A stretch of DNA of 35,005 nt, from positions 8,908 through 43,912 of the IMG/VR virus record IMGVR_UViG_3300030107_001970. One strand, 5' to 3'. This DNA comes from a virus. The translations under genes and the position numbers were made by a program. The notes under the pieces are model-generated. The model saw only the letters and a list, made by a program, of their open reading frames with translations, searched no databases and was not told where the DNA came from. Below, piece after piece: positions 13,692 through 19,558 of this stretch (position 1 is its first letter; each line of letters opens with the position of its first letter).

Positions 13692-15152
13692 CTATTTTAA
13701 ATTTACAGTTACGATGTCATAATTAAATTTTTCTTCGTTGTAAATTTTTATTCTCTCAATGAGATGATTTAACGTATAGTTCTTCTTCGACCTGTAAGAA
13801 CAATCATCAGATATATCATATAATCTCGCTTTAGTTTTATTATTACCCTTCCTAAGAACTCTACCAATTGATTGAAGATTGCGTATCCTAGACTTAGATG
13901 GGGAAGCAAAAACTACATTATGAAGGTTTCTAATATTTATACCCGTGGAAAACACACCATAAGATGCTACAATTACGGCATTCTGTTCACAGTCTACAAT
14001 CTTTCTTACTTCTTCCCTCTCTTCAGTATCTACTCCACCATGAACAAAGAATATTTTTCTTTCTGTAAAGGAAGATGATTGGATTAATTCAAATAAGGGT
14101 TTACCATGTGCTTCAACTCTTTGGAATAACACAAGTGTATTACCTTTTAAATCAAGAACTAAGTTTTTAATAAAGTTATTTCTTTGTTCATGATTAATAA
14201 GATATTGAACTTCATCTTCAAATACTTCAAATTTTTGTGGTGAATGTTTTAATACAATACATTGAATATCCAACTGTGCAACATGACCCTTCTCCATTAA
14301 TTCAGCAGTTCTAGTTACCTTATAGGATGGACCAAACACTCCTTCTAAGACCCACTTATGGGTCTGTGTGCCATCTAAAGTACCAGTGAATCCAAACCTA
14401 TACTTAGCGTTGTCCAACTTCGTCATTATAGATATTAAGGACTTACTTTTAAATAAGTGAGCTTCATCACCAATAACAACATCATAATCTTCAAAGAATG
14501 GTCGATCTAATTTATAGATAGATTGCCATGTAGTAATAGTAACTGGGAATTCATTCGTCTTCTCTTTACCCGAATATATACGGTGACAATATGAATCAGG
14601 AACCCATCCGTAGTCAGCAAAGTCCTTATACATCTGCTCTACAAGCGATGTCGTTGGCACAACTAGAAGTATTTTTTGGTTCTTACTTACAAAATACCTT
14701 ACGATTGCGTAAATCATCAGCGATTTGCCAGAAGCAGTGGGAGATATCAATAATCTTCTATTATGCCTTAAAGCATCATATACTCCCTCAACCTGATAAT
14801 CCCTCGCTTTCAAATTAGTAATAGATGTTATATAATCCTTTACTCCTTCTCTAGATACTCCTTCATTAATCTCAAAAGGAGAACCATAAAATTTATTTGC
14901 TTCAAATTTAAACTTATAATCTCTACTAACACAAAAAGATACTAAACGATCTAAGAGACCAACATAAAGTCTTTTAGATCGCAAATCATATAAATGTATT
15001 TCTCCATTCCAATTCCTACCACGATACTGTGGCATAAACTTTGCGTTTGGAACTTCAAATGTAAAATGATCTCTTAATTCATAGTCAACATGTGGTTCAG
15101 CTACTATTTTAAGATGTACCTCATTTAACTTATGAATAACTACATCAACCAT
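13692..15152 (-). CDS. uvsW: UvsW-like DNA/RNA helicase
   Basis: Superfamily 2 helicase that in T4 unwinds R-loops and branched DNA and helps switch from origin-dependent to recombination-dependent replication. The 486-residue protein has Walker A SPTASGKS (137-144), GDEAHLF (228-234, motif II DEAH), FTGTLDG (255-261, motif III) and QSIGRVLRKG (427-436, motif VI). The N-terminal ~100 residues match the small UvsW substrate-recognition domain in position. T4 UvsW has 503 residues. The gene overlaps uvsY by eight bases, the usual T4-like cyanophage pairing. Confidence 0.95.
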   Translation of the reverse strand: MVDVVIHKLNEVHLKIVAEPHVDYELRDHFTFEVPNAKFMPQYRGRNWNGEIHLYDLRSKRLYVGLLDRLVSFCVSRDYKFKFEANKFYGSPFEINEGVSREGVKDYITSITNLKARDYQVEGVYDALRHNRRLLISPTASGKSLMIYAIVRYFVSKNQKILLVVPTTSLVEQMYKDFADYGWVPDSYCHRIYSGKEKTNEFPVTITTWQSIYKLDRPFFEDYDVVIGDEAHLFKSKSLISIMTKLDNAKYRFGFTGTLDGTQTHKWVLEGVFGPSYKVTRTAELMEKGHVAQLDIQCIVLKHSPQKFEVFEDEVQYLINHEQRNNFIKNLVLDLKGNTLVLFQRVEAHGKPLFELIQSSSFTERKIFFVHGGVDTEEREEVRKIVDCEQNAVIVASYGVFSTGINIRNLHNVVFASPSKSRIRNLQSIGRVLRKGNNKTKARLYDISDDCSYRSKKNYTLNHLIERIKIYNEEKFNYDIVTVNLK

Positions 15153-15582
15153 AACCTGCTTGGAATTTCATAAATTCAACAGCATTCTTAATCTGGTATG
15201 TTCTATTTTGAATAACCCTAAGTATACTTTCCAAATAATTTAAAATAGTATCATAATAATCTATTTTTAAACTAACTGAAGATAAACTCTCGTCTGCGTC
15301 TAGGTATTTTTGAAGTGTGTCTTTGTCTCTAATTTTTTTAGGGAAGGGATTCTCTGTGTAAACCTCAGGATCTGCTTTTCCCGTGAAGTATTCATACCGT
15401 TCATGACGAGTGTTCTTACGCTGTTGCTCTGCTTTTTTCTTTAAAAGAACTATGTTATTATAGATCTCATAGTATTTAGCATGTAATTTAGGGATATTTA
15501 TAGACTCTGTATGTAAATTGTCAAGGTCAATGTTGGAGTCTTTCTCCCACATTTTCTGTATCATATCAAGGTCAAGTGTCAT
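15145..15582 (-). CDS. uvsY: UvsY-like recombination mediator
   Basis: Predicted to load the UvsX recombinase on gp32-coated single-stranded DNA. The 145-residue protein (T4 UvsY has 137) begins LDLDMIQKMWEKDSNIDLDN, the characteristic UvsY N-terminus. It continues with a lysine-rich central helix (LLKKKAEQQRKNTRHERYEY) and a long C-terminal helical pair. It is followed directly by uvsW with an overlap. The start ATG is coupled to the stop of the upstream membrane-protein gene by ATGA. Confidence 0.92.
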   Translation of the reverse strand: MTLDLDMIQKMWEKDSNIDLDNLHTESINIPKLHAKYYEIYNNIVLLKKKAEQQRKNTRHERYEYFTGKADPEVYTENPFPKKIRDKDTLQKYLDADESLSSVSLKIDYYDTILNYLESILRVIQNRTYQIKNAVEFMKFQAGYG

Positions 15583-15887
15583 CCATCAAATCCTCCATCT
15601 TGTATCCACTTCTTTATCCACCGTGGTGCATAAAAAATTGCAAAAGAACCACCCCAGAAGGTTGCTAACACTGCTATGTGAAACAATCTATTAGGGTTTA
15701 ATATTAATCCTAAACCTACAAGGATCATCCAAGTATAATCTAAAGTACCGTGAAATCTATACCATGCATTATCACCATACTTTTTAATAAATTTATCTCT
15801 TTGTCTTGCGAACCACGGTGATACGTGTCGCATCATAACAAATCCTTCATTGAAGAACATGACAAAGAATCCAATCCAAAATATCAT
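15579..15887 (-). CDS. Membrane protein of unknown function, 102 aa
   Basis: A 102-residue protein with a hydrophobic N-terminus (MIFWIGFFVMFFNEGFVMM), a basic middle (RQRDKFIKKYGDNAWYRFHG), a second long hydrophobic stretch near residues 50-85 and a basic C-terminus. Two or three membrane-spanning helices are likely. It overlaps both the gp3-like gene upstream (ATGA) and uvsY downstream (ATGA). No family known to me; it could be a holin-like or accessory inner-membrane protein, but nothing in it proves that. Confidence 0.75.
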   Translation of the reverse strand: MIFWIGFFVMFFNEGFVMMRHVSPWFARQRDKFIKKYGDNAWYRFHGTLDYTWMILVGLGLILNPNRLFHIAVLATFWGGSFAIFYAPRWIKKWIQDGGFDG

Positions 15888-16447
15888 AAAGTTTTTCCCT
15901 CTGGGCTTTGTATCTTATAGAAAGTATACTTGAAAACTGCCTCTGCTGTAAAGTACTCTATGTCTGGATTAGTAGCATCAAATGATAAATCTGACAATGC
16001 TACTGGGAACATATCATTAAACTGAACTTGGAATTGTACTCTTTGATTACTATTCAATGCCTGTAAGGTTCCATCAGAATATATGTCCATCGACTTTGCT
16101 TGAGGTTCATTCTGCTTATTAGTTCTTTCAAGTCTAGCAACTTCATTTAATGTTTCTGGATAACCTAAACCACGCATCCAGTTTTGTATCTGCATATAAT
16201 TTTCTAAATCTTCATCAACTATAAACCTTAGAATAAAATCATCAAAGAACATCTTATCACCAGGAACATCAATATCCTTTAAGTAAGTTGGTTGCACTGC
16301 TACACCCAATTGTAAACCAGGAATATTTGCAGAGTTTGATAAGAATGATACCTTTCTAGCTCTACTCAAGGTAAATCTAAATCCTATAGAGGATAAGAAG
16401 TTCCTGTTAGATAACTGATTGGTATAGAGATTTCTAGATTCTGCCAT
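15884..16447 (-). CDS. 3: Tail completion / sheath stabiliser protein, gp3-like (tail-tube fold)
   Basis: A 187-residue virion protein. Its place between gp23 and uvsY is where T4-like cyanophages usually carry gene 3, whose T4 product caps the tail tube. The sequence resembles the tail tube protein gp19 of the same window. VDEDLENYMQIQNWMRGLG here lines up with NDEDFKLRTSFEQWMNQM in gp19, and FNDMFPVALSDLSFDATN with FYDIFPTNVSQIDLSYDTS. A tube-like fold is therefore likely. Gene 48 or 54-type tube cap proteins are the main alternatives. The SGNH hydrolase gene lies just upstream with no overlap. Confidence 0.72.
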   Translation of the reverse strand: MAESRNLYTNQLSNRNFLSSIGFRFTLSRARKVSFLSNSANIPGLQLGVAVQPTYLKDIDVPGDKMFFDDFILRFIVDEDLENYMQIQNWMRGLGYPETLNEVARLERTNKQNEPQAKSMDIYSDGTLQALNSNQRVQFQVQFNDMFPVALSDLSFDATNPDIEYFTAEAVFKYTFYKIQSPEGKTL

Positions 16448-16448
16448 T

Positions 16449-17114
16449 TTACATATGTGGTTTTAAGTAATTAATAAAGTAATCAGCAATTACAGAATGT
16501 TGTTCTGCTCTAGGATGATACGTGTATGGGTCAACTAATTTATTATTATCTGCAAATTCAAAACCAGTTTCAACTCTATCAGTATCGAAGTTAAGACATA
16601 TCAAAGATAAAAGATCTCTTTTAGATCTTTTTGAACCAATAAGATTATTTGGTTTTATACTATACTCCTTAGAGATATAGGTATCATACCAAAAATTAAT
16701 AATGGTGGGTTTTATTCCATTATTTAACAGTTTAATATATTGATTCCAATGAAGGATATCTAATTCCAAGTCTTTTATAGTAGTACTATCTCTTTTTAAA
16801 CTAGTAAGACCCCATAAAATTATTATTTTATTTTTAGTCTTAGTTAATTCTTGAAATTTTTTACCAATAAAAAACTTTTTAGCAGATTCAAATTGTTGTG
16901 TATTAGTAGAGTCAAAGGTACTAAAATTTAAATGATCAATATTAAAATGATCTACAACCTTCTTTCTCCATCCTTTTTTCCAACAAATGTCTTCATTACG
17001 TTTGAATAATTCTTCAAAACGTATCTTGGTCATACCTTTTGTATAACCTGCACCTTCACCTACAGTCCAACTGTCACCAAAGGTTATTAATATAGTACCA
17101 CTATTTAGGTTCAT
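16449..17114 (-). CDS. SGNH/GDSL-type hydrolase-like protein
   Basis: About 222 residues from the ATG at 17112-17114. It has the block I-like motif TFGDSWTVGEG near the N-terminus (catalytic Ser of GDS at about residue 15) and a C-terminal DPYTYHPRAEQH that fits the Asp/His block of this superfamily. Such enzymes hydrolyse esters on lipids or sugars, and homologues occur in phages with unknown targets. The frame is open to 17180, but a longer form would overlap pcyA by 80 bases, so the shorter start is preferred; no strong SD is seen. Long lysine- and isoleucine-rich segments make it more AT-rich than its neighbours. Confidence 0.72.
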   Translation of the reverse strand: MNLNSGTILITFGDSWTVGEGAGYTKGMTKIRFEELFKRNEDICWKKGWRKKVVDHFNIDHLNFSTFDSTNTQQFESAKKFFIGKKFQELTKTKNKIIILWGLTSLKRDSTTIKDLELDILHWNQYIKLLNNGIKPTIINFWYDTYISKEYSIKPNNLIGSKRSKRDLLSLICLNFDTDRVETGFEFADNNKLVDPYTYHPRAEQHSVIADYFINYLKPHM

Positions 17115-17793
17115 CAAACAACACTTCATCCATATATCTATCTGTCCATTCTTTATCAAAGCATCTCTCAAGGATGCCACGAGTCTTATCGTTCTTCTTC
17201 TGTTGATTACAATAATTTAACTGTGCTTTTAATCTTTCTTCTTCACCATGTACAGGTTTAGCATCCATAACCGCCAAGGTATAGATGGTAAGATATGATT
17301 CTACAGCATTAACAAACTGCGATTCCTCTACTTTGTTAGTTGGTCTAAGGAATTTACAGTAAGGTGAGAATATATCACCCCATTCAGGAAGAGTCCTTTC
17401 TTCTTTAAAATTAAAAGAGGTACTAATGTTTCTTAACTTCTCGGTAAGGGTGGAAGAGAAATCACCAACAGGTGATAAATCAACGATAGCAGCCCCAACT
17501 CCTCTAGGAGTAGCGACAATATCAGCACCAAAGATTGGTAAGTCATATTTTGGATCAGGAAAAAATACACAGTGTAGGACATCTAAAGATCCTAATTTAG
17601 CAGTTTCTAAATGAATCTTGCGAAGACCTGGACACTTATACACTTCATTATGTATCTGTAACTTCTCTTCGTCCATAGTACCATATATCTCTGACATCTC
17701 AGGACTAAGGTGTAATGGATGAATTCCAGGTAATGAACTGTACGAACAACGAATAACAGTAGATATTTTATTAATCAATTCATGAACTTGCAT
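17101..17793 (-). CDS. pcyA: Phycocyanobilin:ferredoxin oxidoreductase-like bilin reductase (PcyA)
   Basis: Ferredoxin-dependent bilin reductase predicted to reduce biliverdin IXalpha toward phycocyanobilin, the phycobilisome and phytochrome pigment. The 230-residue protein has the family core: IHLETAKLG, VLHCVFFPDPKYDLP, IFGADIVATP, AAIVDLSPV. The catalytic residues known from cyanobacterial PcyA (Glu76, His88, Asp105 in Synechocystis) correspond to Glu63, His74 and Asp91 here. The Glu-to-His spacing is one residue shorter. The start at ATG 17791-17793 is preceded by GAGGA; an in-frame ATG 12 codons earlier is less likely. Phage pcyA genes are known in marine cyanophages. PebS and PcyX are related alternatives, but the sequence is closer to PcyA. 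Confidence 0.9.
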   Translation of the reverse strand: MQVHELINKISTVIRCSYSSLPGIHPLHLSPEMSEIYGTMDEEKLQIHNEVYKCPGLRKIHLETAKLGSLDVLHCVFFPDPKYDLPIFGADIVATPRGVGAAIVDLSPVGDFSSTLTEKLRNISTSFNFKEERTLPEWGDIFSPYCKFLRPTNKVEESQFVNAVESYLTIYTLAVMDAKPVHGEEERLKAQLNYCNQQKKNDKTRGILERCFDKEWTDRYMDEVLFDEPK

Positions 17794-17890
17794 TCTTTTT
17801 TTCCTCAATTTGTTTTTTCCATGCTTCAATAAGCAATTCTAACTCTTTAATCCTTACTTTTGTGGACTTAATTTTCTCATCAAGATGCAT
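17780..17890 (-). CDS. Tiny coiled-coil-like protein, 36 aa
   Basis: A 36-residue frame from ATG 17888-17890 to TGA 17780-17782, overlapping the upstream gene by 11 bases and the pcyA start by 14. The sequence is nearly all helix formers and charged residues (MHLDEKIKSTKVRIKELELL, then EAWKKQIEEKK) with heptad-like leucine/isoleucine spacing. It fills the only gap between the two larger genes, and the pcyA SD lies inside it, so translation through it could help start pcyA. Function unknown; chance is possible given the length. Confidence 0.5.
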   Translation of the reverse strand: MHLDEKIKSTKVRIKELELLIEAWKKQIEEKKNASS

Positions 17891-18440
17891 CTTTTAAGTC
17901 CTCAGGTTCACAATTAGGATTAATACTTTCTACCATTGTACCACCTATATCAGAACCTGCATCCATACCCATCATCGTAGCAGCTCCAGCAAGAACCCAA
18001 CCAACGAAGGGAACCCCAGTGAGACTAGGGGCCACAGCAGCACCAACACTAGCACCGACCATTTTACCTGTTCCCTTTCCTGATCCGATTGCTTCGATGC
18101 ACTCTTCGGATTTTGAATTCTTTGCTGCCACTTTGTTAAATGAGTACTCAGACCCATCCACCTTGACTTCTTCTCTGACACGAACAATGTTGTTACCCAG
18201 TCCCAGAAAGCCGCCTTTCTTTTTAATATCCCGTTCCACAAGCATCGTCTTGGGATCGTTTGCACGATATTGTATTTTATATCCTTCCTTACTTGCTTCT
18301 ACTTTGTAAGACGTATATGGACCAACTGGTAGATTTACTACAGGCATGGTCTTCCTATTGGCAAGTAACCCAATCATACCAATGTGGGTTATGCCCAGCA
18401 CAGTTCCTAAACTAATTGCTATCCATTTATTATTCAACAT
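17880..18440 (-). CDS. Membrane-anchored protein with glycine-rich C-terminus, 186 aa
   Basis: A 186-residue protein from ATG 18438-18440, with SD-like AGAAGAG eight bases before it; a GTG three codons earlier is the alternative. An N-terminal hydrophobic helix (WIAISLGTVLGITHIGMIGL) acts as a signal anchor. A soluble region follows (SYKVEASKEGYKIQYRANDP), then a glycine/alanine-rich stretch near residues 125-175 (GKMVGASVGAAVAPSLTG, VLAGAATMMGMDAGSDIGG) that looks like a glycine-zipper membrane motif. Such motifs are found in pore-forming or membrane-associated proteins, so a role at the host envelope is plausible but unproven. Cyanophage homologues are, as I recall, of unknown function. Confidence 0.75.
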   Translation of the reverse strand: MLNNKWIAISLGTVLGITHIGMIGLLANRKTMPVVNLPVGPYTSYKVEASKEGYKIQYRANDPKTMLVERDIKKKGGFLGLGNNIVRVREEVKVDGSEYSFNKVAAKNSKSEECIEAIGSGKGTGKMVGASVGAAVAPSLTGVPFVGWVLAGAATMMGMDAGSDIGGTMVESINPNCEPEDLKDAS

Positions 18441-18462
18441 AATAATCACTCTTCTAATAATA

Positions 18463-18496
18463 TATAGGGGGTTTATACTTAAATTAACCCTCTATA
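18463..18496 (-). other. Imperfect hairpin in the gap between two small genes
   Basis: An 11-base stem with one mismatch (18486-18496 pairing with 18463-18473) and a 12-base AT-rich loop. It spans the stop of the 52-aa gene and the leader of the glycine-rich membrane-protein gene. No long U tract follows on either strand, so it is a weak terminator candidate or an RNA processing or attenuation structure. Confidence 0.4.
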
Positions 18497-18642
18497 ATAA
18501 GGTTGTACCAATCTTCACTCATTCCTTCAATGATACTATCTGCGTTATCTCTATCAGTAGCGTACTTTTCAGAGATTAAATGTTCAACCACTTTCTCATA
18601 GTTCTTCACTATTTCCTGTGCTTGCTTCGGTGATGGTTTCAT
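18484..18642 (-). CDS. Small acidic protein, 52 aa
   Basis: A 52-residue frame from ATG 18640-18642 to TAA 18484-18486, starting MKPSPKQAQEIVKNYEKVVE and ending MSEDWYNLIIEG. It is acidic and helical, with no membrane segment. Its first 47 bases overlap the 3' end of the 68-aa gene in another frame. A perfect late promoter element (TATAAATA, 18673-18680) lies 30 bases upstream of the ATG, and GGAGGA is also upstream. These together support a genuine late gene. The composition resembles short proteins I recall from cyanophages; function unknown. Confidence 0.68.
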   Translation of the reverse strand: MKPSPKQAQEIVKNYEKVVEHLISEKYATDRDNADSIIEGMSEDWYNLIIEG

Positions 18643-18802
18643 CTGAATCCTTTGCAACGATTTCCTCCAATTTATTTATAGCAGCAGAAATTCCTGCTAA
18701 ACGAACTTCAAGAGACTCTTGAGCACGTCTATAAAACTTTAATTGGAACTGTCTATACTCTTTAATAGACTTCCTTGCTCTGCAGAACATTGGTCGTAAC
18801 AT
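18596..18802 (-). CDS. Small helical protein, 68 aa
   Basis: A 68-residue protein beginning MLRPMFCRARKSIKEYRQFQ. The first half is basic; the second half is an amphipathic helix (AGISAAINKLEEIVAKD) ending in an acidic, serine/threonine-rich tail. It follows peptide deformylase after a 12-base gap and overlaps the next small gene by 47 bases out of frame. No known domain. The strongly patterned N-terminus and its place in a chain of co-directional genes support that it is expressed. Confidence 0.7.
   Translation of the reverse strand: MLRPMFCRARKSIKEYRQFQLKFYRRAQESLEVRLAGISAAINKLEEIVAKDSDETITEASTGNSEEL
18673..18680 (-). promoter_or_regulatory. Late promoter element TATAAATA (within the 68-aa gene)
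   Basis: An exact T4-type late -10 sequence on the minus strand, 30 bases upstream of the 52-aa gene ATG, a spacing like that before gp20 and gp18. It lies inside the 68-aa gene. It could drive the 52-aa gene, the glycine-rich membrane protein, the 36-aa gene and pcyA late in infection. Confidence 0.55.
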
Positions 18803-18814
18803 AAGTTTACAATA

Positions 18815-19258
18815 CTATTTAGCACGTTCAGTGAAGTCGATACCTTCCATGTGATCATATTCATGCAAAAATATCCTTGCAATGAATCCTTCTAGTTTTA
18901 CTTTATGTACTTCTTTACCTTCATCTTCATATTTAACAACAATATAATCTGGTCTTTCAACATCCAAAAAGACATCGGGATAGGATAAACACCCTTCCTC
19001 TAATTTTACCATCTTCTTAGATTCTTTTATTATTTTTGGATTAAAACATGTAATTGTCTCTTGCAACTCCATGTTAGATATCATTACAAATGCTCGTTCT
19101 TTTATACCTATTTGGTTTGCTGATAGTCCCACTCCATTATAGTGGAACATATTTTCATGCAATTGATAGGATAACTTAGATCTATCTAAGTTGTAACTAC
19201 ACTTATCTATCCTTGCGTGTAATAGTGGATCGTTGGATGGCAACAGTTTTTGAATCAT
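18815..19258 (-). CDS. def: Peptide deformylase
   Basis: Removes the formyl group from the N-terminal methionine of new proteins. All three family motifs are present: GVGLSANQIG (42-51), EGCLSYP (88-94, Cys metal ligand) and HEYDH (132-136, two His ligands and catalytic Glu). At 147 residues it is shorter than host enzymes (about 170 or more) and lacks a long C-terminal tail, as is usual for cyanophage deformylases. Phage deformylases are thought to favour host photosystem proteins such as D1. No photosystem gene is in this window. The upstream small coiled-coil gene overlaps its 5' end by 56 bases. Confidence 0.93.
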   Translation of the reverse strand: MIQKLLPSNDPLLHARIDKCSYNLDRSKLSYQLHENMFHYNGVGLSANQIGIKERAFVMISNMELQETITCFNPKIIKESKKMVKLEEGCLSYPDVFLDVERPDYIVVKYEDEGKEVHKVKLEGFIARIFLHEYDHMEGIDFTERAK

Positions 19259-19355
19259 ATTCTAATAGTGTTCTGAGATACATGACCTCTTGCTTTAGTT
19301 CCTCATTCTCTTGCTCTAGTTCTTCAATGTGATCTAGGTAGATAATGACACTCAT
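19203..19355 (-). CDS. Small coiled-coil protein, 50 aa
   Basis: A 50-residue frame from ATG 19353-19355 to TAA 19203-19205. After MSVIIYL the protein is a clear coiled-coil stretch (HIEELEQENEELKQEVMYLR), then a basic tail. The 5' leader has the SD-like TTGAGGA and, 23 bases before the ATG, a TGTAAATA that fits a late promoter with one mismatch. Its 3' end overlaps the deformylase gene by 56 bases in a different frame. It is the first gene after the gp23 terminator region. Function unknown. Confidence 0.65.
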   Translation of the reverse strand: MSVIIYLDHIEELEQENEELKQEVMYLRTLLEYDSKTVAIQRSTITRKDR

Positions 19356-19378
19356 GCAAATTCCTCAAGTTGAATAAT

Positions 19379-19386
19379 TATTTACA
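19379..19386 (-). promoter_or_regulatory. Possible late promoter element TGTAAATA
   Basis: Seven of eight bases match TATAAATA on the minus strand, 23 bases upstream of the 50-aa coiled-coil gene. The strong terminator after gp23 means the deformylase group needs its own promoter, which makes this site more likely than the match alone would suggest. Confidence 0.45.
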
Positions 19387-19389
19387 AGT

Positions 19390-19497
19390 TTAAGGTTTTC
19401 TTAATGTAAAGTTTGTAAAGATGGGTTCTTCGCCCCTGGTATAGAACCCATCAAAGATTACTCCAGAGCAGTCATAGGTAGCGATGCCTTGACTCAT
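19390..19497 (-). CDS. Possible micro-ORF, 35 aa
   Basis: A 35-residue frame from ATG 19495-19497 to TAA 19390-19392, starting MSQGIATYDCSGVIFDGFYT and ending EEPIFTNFTLRKP. The composition looks protein-like. However, no SD sequence precedes the ATG, it starts about 12 bases after the gp23 terminator T-tract, and a perfect 10-base-pair hairpin lies within it. It may be a real short gene read by leak-through, or part of a structured untranslated RNA. Uncertain. Confidence 0.35.
   Translation of the reverse strand: MSQGIATYDCSGVIFDGFYTRGEEPIFTNFTLRKP
19420..19452. other. Perfect 10-bp hairpin in the gap after gp23
   Basis: GATGGGTTCT (19420-19429) and its exact reverse complement (19443-19452) are separated by a 13-base loop. 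No T tract follows on either strand, so it is not a classic terminator. On the minus strand it falls inside the possible 35-aa ORF. It could be an RNA stability element or protein-binding site. Confidence 0.55.
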
Positions 19498-19508
19498 ATA
19501 TTATTGCA

Positions 19509-19536
19509 TAAAAAAAGAGACCCGTAAAGGGTCTCT
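19509..19536 (-). terminator. Rho-independent terminator after gp23
   Basis: On the minus strand an 8-base-pair stem AGAGACCC/GGGTCTCT with a 5-base loop (19516-19536) is followed at once by seven T residues. It begins 23 bases past the stop of the major capsid gene. A strong terminator at the end of the 22-23 transcription unit is a known T4-like arrangement. Confidence 0.88.
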
Positions 19537-19558
19537 CTTAAGATATGTAATATCTGAA

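Noticed and set aside
13934-13941. TATAAATA on the minus strand inside uvsW
   Set aside because: It encodes part of the helicase sequence GINI, and no gene starts within 200 bases downstream, so it is probably chance in AT-rich coding DNA.
15495-15502. TATAAATA on the minus strand inside uvsY
   Set aside because: Mid-gene, with no nearby downstream start; the codons read SINI in uvsY.
19420-19452. Hairpin read as a glutamine-riboswitch or downstream-peptide RNA
   Set aside because: The stem is present, but I could not find the conserved loop sequences I associate with those cyanophage RNAs.
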